This document shows, piece by piece, positions 38,177 to 50,901 of a stretch of DNA of 64,000 bases. Source of the DNA: Adineta steineri (lineage: Eukaryota; Rotifera; Eurotatoria; Adinetida; Adinetidae); assembly GCA_905250115.1 (NCBI GenBank), contig CAJNOI010000019.1, positions 370,030 through 434,029 of the forward strand, written 5' to 3'. The notes below the pieces were generated by a model. That model was not told where the DNA came from, searched no databases, and saw only the letters and a program-made list of their open reading frames with translations. The translations under genes were made by a program, and so were the position numbers. Numbering within the stretch: the stretch's first letter is position 1; every line of letters begins with the position of its first letter.

Positions 38177-39103
38177 GTTTTTCAATGGCCTGTCTATAGT
38201 CACGCGCGATCGTGCGGCGACGGACGGCTACAATAATTGTACTAAGATCGTCGTTGACGTTTGATCTGAAATAGACGAGTGAAGATCGAATGCGAAGAAG
38301 CGCAGAAAAAAAGTGCCAATGTCGTAGAAATTGGACTAGTTTTTTTTCTTTGGTACAATAATATCAATCGTCTTACCGCAATCATAGAAAAAGAGAGGAG
38401 AGAGAGAGAGAGAGAGAGAGTAAGAGAAGAGAGATGACACTCAAATCTACCAACCAGAAGAATGCGGATTTTGTTCTATTCCCTCTCAGTAAAAGATGAA
38501 TATCGACTCTGCCTTGTTGCTTCTCTATAGTAGTGAGACTGATAACATACATAATATTACATACATATATATATATATATATATACATAAGACATTTTCT
38601 TCTCTTACATATGAACACATACGTCCTGCGTAATTTGCTACCACAACCATTATCGTTGAGTTTTCCTACAATACATTTGCTTTTTCTCTCAAAAAGGCAG
38701 AGAAAAAAATATAGAGAGAAGAATATGAGAGGGAACAGAAAAAAAGACTTGTTGTAACAGCTCGAATTAGTTTTTTTCGGACAAACTGAAGTCCATTACA
38801 ACTGCTATCGTTATCTACTATTGAAGAATTGAACATGTTTTATATAAACTTGTCAAAAACATATTGAGTAAGAGATAAAAATAAAACAGATAGATAAATT
38901 TTTTTTTTCTTTTGTTTATTTTTTAATTACAGTTTTTTTTTTAGTTAAGATAGCATTATTTTAAATATACAAACAAAAAAGAAGAAGAAGAGAAAGAAAT
39001 TGTTCTCATTTGTTTTTTAAATTATGTTGACATGCTTTTTCTTTTGTAGATTTTCGATTGATTGTTGAGTTTCGTGTGTCGTGTTTGTCTACGCACACGC
39101 GCC
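38177..39103. promoter_or_regulatory. Putative bidirectional promoter between the two collagen IV genes
   Basis: 927 bp separate the start codons of gene A (38176, minus) and gene B (39104, plus), so both promoters and 5' UTRs must lie here unless there are distant non-coding exons. The interval has a locally GC-rich patch just upstream of gene A (about 38199-38230, with CGCGCGATCG and GCGGCGACGGACGG), a pure GA tract (38392-38420), pyrimidine tracts and an AT dinucleotide run (about 38566-38585). No TATA box can be assigned with confidence. Shared control is inferred from the same layout in vertebrate and fly collagen IV pairs. Confidence 0.7.
38392..38420. repeat. (GA)n tract in the collagen IV promoter interval
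   Basis: About 14 GA dinucleotides, one with an extra G. Such tracts bind GAGA-type factors in insects; whether they do so here is unknown. Confidence 0.8.
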
Positions 39104-42100
39104 ATGGCTTCTTTTTTGAGGCTATTCATCATTAGTCTTTTTTTATTTTTGTCCATTCTTACTCGAAGTGAAACTCGTACAGTAAGTATCATAAACAAAA
39201 GAATCGAGTTTTATTTAATAGACTGATTCTTATTTAAATTTTTTTGTATATATATAGGCTAAAAATGATGATAATGTAACAAATGTTAGAGTAAAAAGGC
39301 AATATAATCAATATCCTTATGACACACGACAACGATATCCGCAACCTCCTCAACCTCCACCAAGACAATCTCCACCGAATGATCCTGATGAAACATATAT
39401 TCAAGGTTCGGAATGTAAAGGTTGTGGTCCACGACGAGATTGTCAATGTCCTGGAAAGGGTGCTATGGGTATTACTGGTAAGTTCATTATTTTTTTTTTC
39501 TTTAATGTTCAATGCAAATGAGATATCAAATCATTTTTTCTCTTAGGTCCACAGGGTTTTCCAGGTATACCAGGTGATCGTGGTGTAAAAGGTCCAGTAG
39601 GACGAGCAGGTAGTCTAGGTCTTTCTGGTGAAAAAGGTGATCGTGGTCAGTATGGTAACAAAGGAGAACGAGTATGTTATAATCAATCATTGTGATTATG
39701 TATTGCTTTCTTTTCTTTTCTCTTCTTTCAATTTATAGGGCGATGATGGATTATTGCCTATTGATGGTCAAAATGGTTTTCCTGGACAATCTGGTGCTAT
39801 AGGTCCACGTGGTATTCCTGGTGTACCAGGCTGTAATGGAAGCAAGGTATAGAAAAAAAAAATGAACGATGTAATAGATCAAATGTCCCTGTATATGTGT
39901 TTACTGTATATAACACAATATGGTTTACATTTTCTTCTTCTCATCTCTTCTCCAACATTCTAATGAGATAAGCTTTGACCACAAATAAACCAAGGCCAGT
40001 ACATATGAACTGTTATCACATGAGAAAAAAAATATACATTCTTCTTTTCCTTCTTTTTTCTTCTTATTCTTCTTCTATAGATAAATGAGAAAAGTCAATC
40101 ATATATCCTTGATACCGAATGTCTGACGTAAGGATAAATGAAAATCATAATTACTCCTGTCTGTCACTGGTTTTTATCCGAAGATTCCCTATCGGCATGG
40201 AATTAACCATATTTCATAGTCAGACGACCCCAACGATCTAATTATCTAAGTTTATCACAGTACACTAGTCCTTGGTTTCTTTTTTCTTCTTGATATGGAT
40301 AAATAAAAAATGACAGAAAATCATGATTATATAAATAATTACTTCGTTTTTCTTGTCTTCCTATATTATCCTTCTATTATCTATATGACCTTGGTGGTCT
40401 GATTCTTGTATTGTACTTTAGTACTATGATTGGCATATAAATATATCTATATAAATAACTAAACAGATATTTATAGAAACTGAGGTCATATATAGCAGCT
40501 GTAACAAGTCTTTGACTTCTGAGTCATGTATATATATTTATAGATATATACGTACATATATAAATAGAAACTGTCATCATTAGTACTAGTGTCTACTAGC
40601 AAATATCTTTACATAATATTATTCAATGCATATATGTATAAATAGAAAAGAAAAATGTGTAGATAGACAACTAATGTTGCGACAAGCTTATGCATGTTGT
40701 AAACAGTTTCAGTGATGAGTGCTTTTTATGGTATGCTAACATATATATATAAAGAGAATTTTCCTTGCTAGCGATACGTTTATCCTACTAAGAAGAACGA
40801 TAGAAAGCGAGAGTGTATATATGTATACATAGATATGTTTAGATGACGTAATATCGTTGTGTAATAAATAGTCAAGCAATATTCAAGTAGATTCAACGTA
40901 AGCGATAGATAGAAATGATAATCAGTATGATTAACAAATCTTCTGGAACAAAGTAATAAAACAAATAATAAAAGAAGAATTGTCTAGTGCAACAAAATGT
41001 AATTGATCCATATGATCATTCATATTCACATTTTATATATATATATGAACTAATCGATCATACATTAACGTGATGATCTTTGATTTTTTTTTTCTTTGTT
41101 TATAATTAATAATTTTACGGAATATCATAAAATGCTTGTCATTGTACGTGACAGAGACTATAAATGGAAATCATCAATATTTAGTCATAGATCAAGGTCT
41201 ATCGATATGTGTCTGTCTTATCCTGTCGTCATAACTAAAGATTAATTTAATCAATACCCTGAGGTTTTTTTCGTAACTGAGGCATATTCTTATAGATGTA
41301 TATATATATATATGTGTGTAATAGAGAAGATTATGGGTGATATGGATAACACTATACAATTGGGTATATTATATCTGTCAGTGTCCAACTTTGAAGTGTC
41401 TGTTGGTCAGATAAATTGATTATATATCTTGTAACCTTTAGTATGAATATGAATATACAGAAAGAGCAAAATGTGCACAGTTGCCAATCGTTCTCAAGAG
41501 AATAATATAAGAAAAATCTTATTTAAACAATAAACAAAAAAAATTAATAAAGAATATCCATATTGTTATGAAATACTCTTTGATAATAAGAATAAGAATA
41601 ATTTTTGTAATTAACAAAAAAATAAACATTATGTAAAAGATGATTATTAAATAATTTATTTGTGGAAATGAAATATATGATCATATTATAGGGTGAAGCC
41701 GGTGAAGATGGCCGTATGGGATTAGATGGCTTACCGGGTGCAGCTGGTACACCAGGTCGAATTGGTGAACAAGTTAGTTTTGTTCTTCTTTCTAATCTGT
41801 ATTACTTAGTTGATTATTAATTATTATTCTTATATAAATTAGGGTGAACCAGGTGATGCAACAGGCCTTAACGGTATTGTATCAGGACCACGTGGTGATC
41901 CTGGTCCAGCTGGCCGTCCAGGTGTTCCCGTAAGTTGAAATATAGAAGAGATTTCATTAGAATATCATATTATAAACATTTTATTCATAGGGCTGGCCTG
42001 GTCCACCCGGTGCACCAGGTTTATCAGGCTCATCAGGAACACCAGGACCAAATGTACGTATCATGTGACTTTTTTTTATATATTTTAAAGTTTTTCTTTT

Positions 42101-45100
42101 TTATCGTAGGGCTTACCAGGACCAAGAGGAGATCCCGGTTTGCCAGGTCCCGATGGACCAACAAGTTACGGTAACAAAGGTAAAAATAAATGACATTTTG
42201 AAATAGAAGAATATTTCAATGTAATTTTTACTTTTCTTTCTAAGGTCAACGAGGTGAACCAGGTATGAGAAGAATATAGTAGAAAGAAGAAATTCTATAT
42301 GTACATGTATTTTTTTCTTTTTATTAAGGTGACAATGCTCCTACACCAGTCGATACAGTTTCATATGGTCGTTTACGAGGTACACATATATTTTATATTA
42401 AAATATATTTAGATATTGTTAAGGATATACAATTATTAGTTAGTTCGAATTAATCTTGAAATTTATATTATTGATCAGAGAATTTAAAGGGAAAGATGTA
42501 CATAAAATATATATTCTTTTAATAGGTATTACAAATGTCAATGGACCACCAGGACTACGTGGTCCAGATGGTGATCGTGGTTATAGAGGAGACCGTGGTC
42601 AACCTGGTTATCTGGTACGGATATTTTTTTTTTGTTTTATTAGTTTCTAAATAAAATTAATGTTTTATTCGAATAGGGTATTGATGGTTTACAAGGATCT
42701 AAAGGAGAAAAAGGTGATATTGGCTCACCTGGATCACAAGTAAATGAATAAGAAAGAAAATAATTTATATATTTATCTATATTCTAAAAAGGGTAAACTG
42801 GGTAAAGAAGGTCCTGCTGGTCCATATGGTATCAAAGGCGCATCCGGTTGGTATTCTCTTCATTATTTAAATGTATTCTAACTATTTTTTTTATTTTACT
42901 ATAGGACCACCAGGCCCACCTGGAAGTGATGGTTTCCCTGGTGGTAAGTGAATGAATATCACAATGACTTTGAAAATAATATATTTTTTATTTTTATTGT
43001 AGACCCTGGCCAAAATGGATATCCTGGTTCCAAAGGTCAACGTGGTGACCATGGTCCAGCTGGTCCAAATGTATATAATAAAAATTTTAGTTTTTTCTTC
43101 AATTTTTACTTTATGCCCGTTGTAGACTTATGGTAGCAGACGATCTCGACCACTTCCTGGACCACCTGGTTATCCTGTATGTATTGCATATTTATTATTA
43201 CAAATGAGTTTTTTCTTTCTCTCTCTCTAGGGAATGACAGGTGAAGCAGGACCAAATGGTTATCCTGGATCTCCTGGTTTTCCTGGTAAATAATCGAATA
43301 ATTATGAGCTATAAATACAATATTACTTAATATCTCATAGGTCGAGAAGGTATTAAAGGTGACCGGGGTGATTATGGTTCACCTGGTAGACCTGGCCCTA
43401 TGGGAGAAACAGCTGATGCAGAAAAAGGAGATCGAGGCTTAGATGGTATGTAATAAATTACTTATTATCTTTATTGAAATTATATTTTATCTATGTTTAG
43501 GACTACCTGGTAGATCTGGCCCACCTGGACCTGCTGGTAATATCTTTAAATTTACTGATTTTTTTATACATATGTATATAAATATGTATTTATTTTAGGC
43601 ATGCCGGGAGACAAAGGTGGAATTGGTGAAAAAGGATTTGTTGGTGAAGAAACATATGGTATATTTATTGTTCTATTTTTTATGTCTTAAAAATTAAATA
43701 TTTCTATATGTAGGACCACGTGGTAACAATGGTATTCCTGGTCGCACCGGATGTAAATTTTCTATTTTATGAATGTTAAATAAATAAATAAATTTGTTGG
43801 ATTTCTTTAGATCCCGGATTACCAGGACTATCAGGAGATGTTGGTGAACCAGGTCTACCAGGTAAAGACGATATTATATTCTTATATAAATATAATACTT
43901 ACATATTTTCTATTAAAAAGGTCTACCTGCTGAACCAGGCTTTATAGGTTATCAAGGTAAGATATATATATATATTTAATCTTGTATCGATATAATATAT
44001 TTACATATATATTGTATTTTAAGGATATGGTCCACCGGGTCCACAAGGGTGAATATTTGACTATTTTTTTATGATTAAATTCTATTCAATATATGATTAT
44101 TATAGATATCCAGGTCGATCAGGACCACCTGGCGCACCGGGTTTTCCAGGTATATATCGAAGTTTGATCTTTTACTAGCACAGAGTAAATCTATTTGTAT
44201 TATTTTAGGTATTCCTGGATTAAAAGGTGATGGTGGTAAGTTATTGTATAGAAACTAGAATGGAATTGATTTCAATCTATTGCTCGTTTAAGGTGAACCT
44301 GGTGGTTGTGGATTTTGTCCACCGGCTGTTTCTGGTCTTCAAGGAGATCGTGGTACTCAAGGTTATCGTGGACGACCAGGCGTAAGCAACTTATCTTATG
44401 ATGTTGATTATTTCATTAATATAATTTTTATTTATTTTTAGTTACATGGCGCACCCGGATTTCGAGGTAAACATTACATTACTTTGTTTGGATATAAAAT
44501 GACAAATTTATAATTTAATCTAGGTGAAAAAGGTGATGGTGGACCAAGTGGAGCACCTGGTCCTGATGGTTTACCCGGACCTAATGTAAGGAATCGAGTT
44601 TTATAAAAAAAAAATCAATAATAATTTTTAATATTATTATAGGGCCTTCCTGGTCGAGATGGGTATCCAGGTTTACGAGGACGTAAAGGTGAACCAGGTG
44701 AACTCATTGGTGTTGATGGTATTAAAGGTCGTCGAGGTATGCCTGGTGAATCTGGAGGAAAAGGTTATCTTGGTGATGTTGGTGAACCTGGCGTAAATGG
44801 ACGTGATGGGTATGAATATTATGAGATAGATCTCATGCGTATATTTTAATACTTATACATTTTAGTTATGATGGTATTCCAGGTGCACCTGGTGCACGAG
44901 TATGTTATATAATTGAAATTTATGTTACTAAATAATAGTTTTTTAAATATAGGGTTCCTCAGGTGATGCTGGACGAGACGGTACTCCAGGTGTTTCAGGA
45001 CCTAAAGGTATGTTTAGTCTTGTCGTTTCTGTTTTGTTTTAGAAAACATTGCAATTTATACATTTTATTTTGCTCATTTCGTAGGTCCACAAGGTCAACC

Positions 45101-48100
45101 TGGTCCACCTGGTCAAGTATTTTCACGTGGAGAACGTGGTCCACAAGGTGAAAGTGGACCACAAGGTAAAACTGGACGACCTGGTATGCCTGGTCCACCT
45201 GGTGAAGATGCACCAATGCTACTGGTTACACCAGGACCACCAGGCATTAGAGGATATCGGGGTGATAGCGGGTAAAATTTTCTATTTAATATTACTATGT
45301 TTAATTTTATTATATTTCTTTTTGTTTTATTGTAGTTCTGCTGGTCAACCTGGTAAGTAGTCAAATAAGATGTTTCATACATATTTTTATTAATATTTAA
45401 AATATAATTAAGGTATTCCTGGATTACCTGGACGAGATGGTATACCAGGTGCAAATGGTTATCCTGGTCCTAAGGTAATATTGATATTTATTTTAATCTT
45501 ATTCAGATAAGATTTAAATATTTCTATTTTCATTTTCAGGGTGAAGATGGTCGGCCTGGATTTCCTGGATTACCAGGTTTGTTTATCTAATTATATATTT
45601 GTATTAAATCAATGATATAATTATTATTTTTTGTTTAGGTGAAAATGGTGTCAAAGGTAAATTATTAAAACAAGCCGAAGTTCGTATTTTTATCTAGCTA
45701 ATTATTTCAAATAGGTTATCCGGGTATGGATGGACGACCTGGAATTGATGGACGGTAATACAATTTAATTTGTATACATTCATGCTAGTTTATGTCATAT
45801 TTTTAGACCTGGTCTTCCTGGCATGAATGGACAAGCTGGTCTTCCTGGGCTAGCTGGAGCTAAAGTAAATTGAATAGATAAATATTTTTTTATATTATCT
45901 ATATTATAATATTTTAATATAGGGTCAACGAGGTGAAACTGCTATTGCAACAACTTCTGGACCACCTGGCAGTGCAGGTCCAAAAGGTATTACTGGTCCA
46001 CGTGGTTTACCTGGTCTATCAGGACAACGTAAGTTGCAAATACTATAGAATCTATTGACCTTCATTTGAAATCATCTATCATTTTTAGGCGGTGCACCTG
46101 GCCCACGTGGTTTATCAGGCAACCCAGGTAGATAAACTATATATGAGATTGTTTTTTAATTTTAAAATATTTTTTTAATTAAAGGCTTAAATGGTCTTCC
46201 TGGACAAGCAGGTTCAAAAGGACCTAAAGGAGATCGAGGTATATTTAAAATATTTAAATAAAACAAAATATATGAAAATTATTTTAGGTGGTTCTGCACC
46301 TAGTTTATGGGGTGACGCTGGTTTGCCTGGTGTTCGTGGTCGACCTGGAAGTAAATAGTTTTTACGTTTGATATTTATACATATTAATTTTTATTATCAT
46401 TTAGCTCCTGGAAGTGCTGGAGCTCCAGGTAATCCTGGCCTTGCTGGTTATCGTGGTTTACCGGGTGATGCAGTATGTTTTTTTTTTGAGATGATTGAGA
46501 TTGATTATTTTATATATTAATGAATAGGGTCGAGCGGGTCAAAATGGTTTACCTGGCTTTCAAGGCAAACCAGGCGAACGTATGCATATCATTCTGTTTT
46601 CTTATCTTTATTCTGTACAATATATATTTTATTGAAACAGGTGGTGACAATGGACTTGACGGTTTCCCAGGTTTGATTGGAATGAAAGGTATGTATTACT
46701 TTATATATATTTAGTAATTTTATACTAATGAATATCTTTTTTTTTCTTTAAAAATAGGTCGCCCTGGCGTACCTGGTGAACGTACGTATATACGAATATC
46801 TTTCTACAAGTTAATACTGATCATATATTTTGTTTTAGGCGGTATTCCTGGTGGCGCAGGTGTAAATGGACTTCCTGGTTTTCCTGGTCCTAAAGGGCTT
46901 ACAGGTATATTTGTTTTAAAATTAACTTGATTTATTTGACAAACTTCATTTGATATCTCATGCAGGCGATGTTGGAGAACCCGGTCTTGGCGGTGGACGT
47001 AGTCAACCAGGTCAAAAAGGAGAAATGGGTATGTATATACAAATGAAGAACAAAAAATATCAAATAAAATATTATGTTCTAGGTGAAACTGGTGAAGTTG
47101 GTCTACCGGGTATTAAAGGTCTACCAGGAGATTCTGGTACATGTATGTATTAAAGATAAGACGAAGAAAACAAAACAAAAAACATTTTTATTTTTTTTTC
47201 AGATGGTTCTAAAGGACTTCCAGGAGATGTTGGGTAATACAAAATTTTTATTAAACTATAGATAAAATATAAATTTAAATTTATTTAATCTTTAGATTTC
47301 CAGGTCTACCCGGCACTGCTGGTCTACCTGGCCGTGAAGGTATATTACTTGATATTAAATGATCTCATTTTACAGTATATATCTTGTTTAGGACGTGCTG
47401 GTTTACCAGGTTTGAAAGGTGAAATAGGCGATTCATTTAAAGGCATTAATGGTAAGTTCATATTTTATTCTAAAAAATAAAAAACGTTTAACACAATAAT
47501 TCATGACTGCAGGTATACGAGGTGATCGTGGTTTACCTGGCCTTCCAGGCCTACCAGGTGCTCCAGGTCTTCGTGGAATGGTAAGTAAAATTACATCATT
47601 TTTCTTCAAAAAGAAACAATTTATATATCTTTTTTAGCCTGGACTTCCTGGAGGTAGTGGTTCACGAGGTCTACCAGGACTTGTTGGACTTTCAGGTAAA
47701 ATAACAAAATCCAATTCAATGTTCAATTACAATTTATTTTCTTGTAGGCTTGCCTGGTTTAAACGGTGCACCTGGATTACCGGGATTGAAAGGTCCAGTA
47801 GGACAGAGTGGTACGTAGTTTGATCTACTTTCAATAATAAATATAACAAATATTTTGTATATAGGACTTCCTGGAGGTGTTGGAGCTGCAGGTGATCGAG
47901 TAAGTTAACAATGAGTGAGATTTTATTCAAAAAACAATTTTATAAATTTTTCATAATATAGGGTTTTGCTGGTCGTCCTGGCTTACCCGGTCTCCCAGGT
48001 TTGAAAGGCCCGGCTGGAGATCGAGGCCGAGATGGACAAGCTACACGACCAGGTTAATAAAACTTATAGAAATATTTGAAATTTGAAAATATAATAAAAC

Positions 48101-50901
48101 CATATTTTCTTAGGAGCAAAAGGAGAAGCAGGTGATGCTGGTGCACCTGGATTACCAGGACTTGCTGGAATGATTGGTGATGCTGGTATGTATAACTTTT
48201 TATAACGCTGTAATCTTACTATTTATACATGTAAATTTTCTATTATAGGTGTTCCAGTAAGTGAATGAAATGAAAAAACAAATAAGTATTAGATGTTACA
48301 TTATTTTATTTGTAGGGTTTCCCAGGCGCTGTTGGTCTACCAGGAACACCAGGTAAAATAATAAAAACATTCGTTATGAAGTATAATTTATATAATTGGT
48401 ATTTTCAGGTCGTAATGGTTATCCTGGTTTACAAGGAGAACGAGGTTTAGGTGGTATACCAGGAAAAACAGGACGACGAGGTAAGTTATTATTCAATATA
48501 TATAACTATTATGTTATCATATCTATTATTTCAGGCTTACCTGGCCTACCAGGATCGAAAGGAAATTCTGGTTTACCCGGCCGTCCTGGTGTTAAAGGTA
48601 TCCCAGGTGATAGTGGTACGTAAAATTAAATCTATTATAACGTGATCAATTGAATCATTATTATTTTTAGGTGGTCAATCTATGCCAGGTCTTCGTGGTG
48701 ATGCTGGTCGTAATGGCCTTCCAGGTCAGCCAGGTACTCGGTAAGTTCTTTCGACTAAAATCAATATAATGATTATATTGCATTATTTTAGAGGACCACC
48801 TGGAGAAGTTGGTGTACCAGGTCCACCAGGTCCTGATGGTACGTTATCTTAATCATTATTAGAAATATCTTATTTATTATATATCTATTATTCTTAGGCC
48901 GTGGATCAGCTGGTGAAAGAGGACCAACAGGAGATCGTGGTTTAGATGGTACACCCGGCCGACCAGGTTCAATTGGATATTCTGGACGAGATGGTAAACC
49001 AGGTTTATCTGGTCCTCCTGGTACATATAGAAAATTATTTATTTTTCCAATAAAAAAATATTATTCGATATTTAGGCGGACCAGGTCTTCTTGGAATGAA
49101 TGGCCTTCCTGGCGCTCCAGGCCTTCCAGGCCCTAAAGGATTACCAGTAAGAATTATTCTATTAAGTTTATGTTTTCATTCATTTTTATTCAGGGTCAAC
49201 CGGGTCCATCCGGAAATTCAGGAATTCCCGGTAGACGAGGTGAACCAGGTACACCAGGTAAGTTCTTATTGATAATTCAATAGTCAAGAATTTATTCTAT
49301 TTATTTTTTACTTAAATTCAAGGTTTACCTGGAATGGCAGGCCGTAAGGGAGAACTGGGTGATGCAGGTTAGTCTCAACAATATTATTTATCAATTAACA
49401 TAATTCAAATTTAATTTAATTTATAGGTTTACCAGGTGCTAATGGACTTCCTGGTTTACCTGGTCCTAAAGGAGAAGCAGTTCGTATAGACGTAAGAATC
49501 GATTGAGTTATTTTATATCTATGAAAATATTTGCTCTTAATATAGGCTATAGTAGAACCAGGTCGTAAAGGTGAACGTGGTGATCAGGGACGAGCAGGTA
49601 AGAAACGAACTTATAGATGTATATTTTAAATATACAGTTTAATTCTATAGGTGCTAGCGGATTGCCAGGACAAGTAGGTTTTCCTGGAGCAAAAGGTTTT
49701 CCAGGTCAAGTTGGTCTTTCTGGACGTCCAGGTAAATAATTTCCCTAAAAAATATCTCGAAAATCAATTAACCATGGTCTTTTTTTTCTTTTGTACTATA
49801 GGTAATCCAGGTACATTGGGTGCTCGTGGTTCACTTGGTGATGGTGGATTGCCTGGAGCGTAAGTTATATTTTTTTTCTTCAATATCGCATTTTATTTTG
49901 TTTTTTTCCCATCAGACCCGGTTTACATGGTCAACCAGGTCCACCAGGTACGTATTTCTTATTAGAAGAAATACAGAATAGCAAATAGACATTTTTCTTC
50001 AATAGGTATTGCTGGTCAACAAGGTCCTCCAGGTGATAACGGAGAAGGATCATTTGTATTCACACGGTATATAATATTAATATAATGACACAATAAATTT
50101 ATTTATTTATTTGTATATATATATAGACATAGTCAAGATAAAACAAATCCAAATTGTCCACATTCTACAACAAAAATGCAAGATGGTTATTCATTTATGG
50201 GTATGCAAGGTGATACATATGCTGCTCATCAAGATCTTGGTATAACTATTTTCAAAAACAAAAAAAAACTAATCATTATTTTGTTTTCTTTTATAATAGG
50301 TGGTTCTGGTAGTTGTTTACGTCGTTTTAGTGCAATGCCATTTTTATTTTGTGATATTGGTAATATATGTCATTACGCATCACGTAATGATTATTCATAT
50401 TGGTTATCAACCAATGAACCAATGTCAGCCAGTATGGCACCATTTGAAACAAAGGATATACCAAATCATTTAAGTCGTTGTGTTGTTTGTGAATCACCTA
50501 CACCTGTATTTGCCATTCATAGTCAATCACAACGTGTACCTGCATGTCCTGAAGGATATGATCTTTTATGGAGTGGATATAGTTTTATATTTACATCAGC
50601 TGATGGTGGTCGTGGTGATCAACAAAGTTTACAATCACCAGGTTCATGTCTTGAAAAATATCATGATCGACCATATTTCCATTGCAAAGATCATTCACAT
50701 TGCAATTATTATCCAAATATGATGACATTTTATTTAGCTACATTAGATGAATATACTGGTTTTGAAAAACCAAAATTACTTACATTAAAATCAGGTACAC
50801 AAAGACAACATGTTAGTCGATGTGCTGTTTGTCATGCAAATTTATTTAAACAAACAGCTAGTGGACCATCAGCATTTTTTGCACAAGTGAAAAAAATTTA
50901 A
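39104..50901 (+). CDS. COL4A: Type IV collagen alpha chain, gene B (alpha-1-class NC1)
   Basis: Second basement-membrane collagen chain, about 77 exons by eye. Exon 1 (39104-39181) encodes a signal peptide ([19 protein letters not shown]). Exon 2 (39258-39477) has a furin-type RVKR site followed by a Tyr/Pro/Arg/Gln-rich stretch and the 7S cysteines ([15 protein letters not shown]). The interrupted Gly-X-Y domain runs from 39546 to about 50066 and contains at least eight RGD triplets. NC1 starts at [16 protein letters not shown], across exons to 50066, 50128-50238 and 50300-50901, with 12 cysteines. It reads most like the alpha-1 class ([30 protein letters not shown]). Crosslink Met (SMAP) and Lys (TLKSG) are present. 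A short non-homologous tail follows the last C4 repeat. Intron 4 (39847-41691) is 1.8 kb; the others are about 50-75 nt. An 8-nt microexon lies at 48249-48256. Confidence 0.94.
39847..41691 (+). other. Large fourth intron of collagen gene B (1.8 kb)
   Basis: Flanked by GSK (exon 4, ending 39846) and GEAGEDG (exon 5, from 41692). No coding potential is seen on either strand. Its length is exceptional for this gene, whose other introns are under 80 nt. Confidence 0.7.
48249..48256 (+). other. 8-nt microexon of collagen gene B
   Basis: Exon GTGTTCCA lies between TATAG and GTAAGT. The preceding exon ends in GATGCTG (phase 1) and the next starts GGTTTCCC (phase 0). The microexon supplies the rest of Gly, then Val-Pro, keeping the triplet register (GVPGFPG). 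Flanking introns are 63 and 59 nt. Confidence 0.8.
50128..50901 (+). other. NC1 (double C4) domain exons of collagen gene B
   Basis: Two exons, 50128-50238 and 50300-50901, encode two C4 repeats with 12 Cys ([33 protein letters not shown]). The protein ends about 20 residues after the last repeat, with a Ser/Ala/Phe/Lys tail not usual for the family. Confidence 0.94.

Noticed and set aside
45113-45454. Minus-strand frame with many Gly and Pro residues opposite collagen gene B.
   Set aside because: It is the antisense shadow of Gly-X-Y coding sequence (CCN/GGN codons read backwards).
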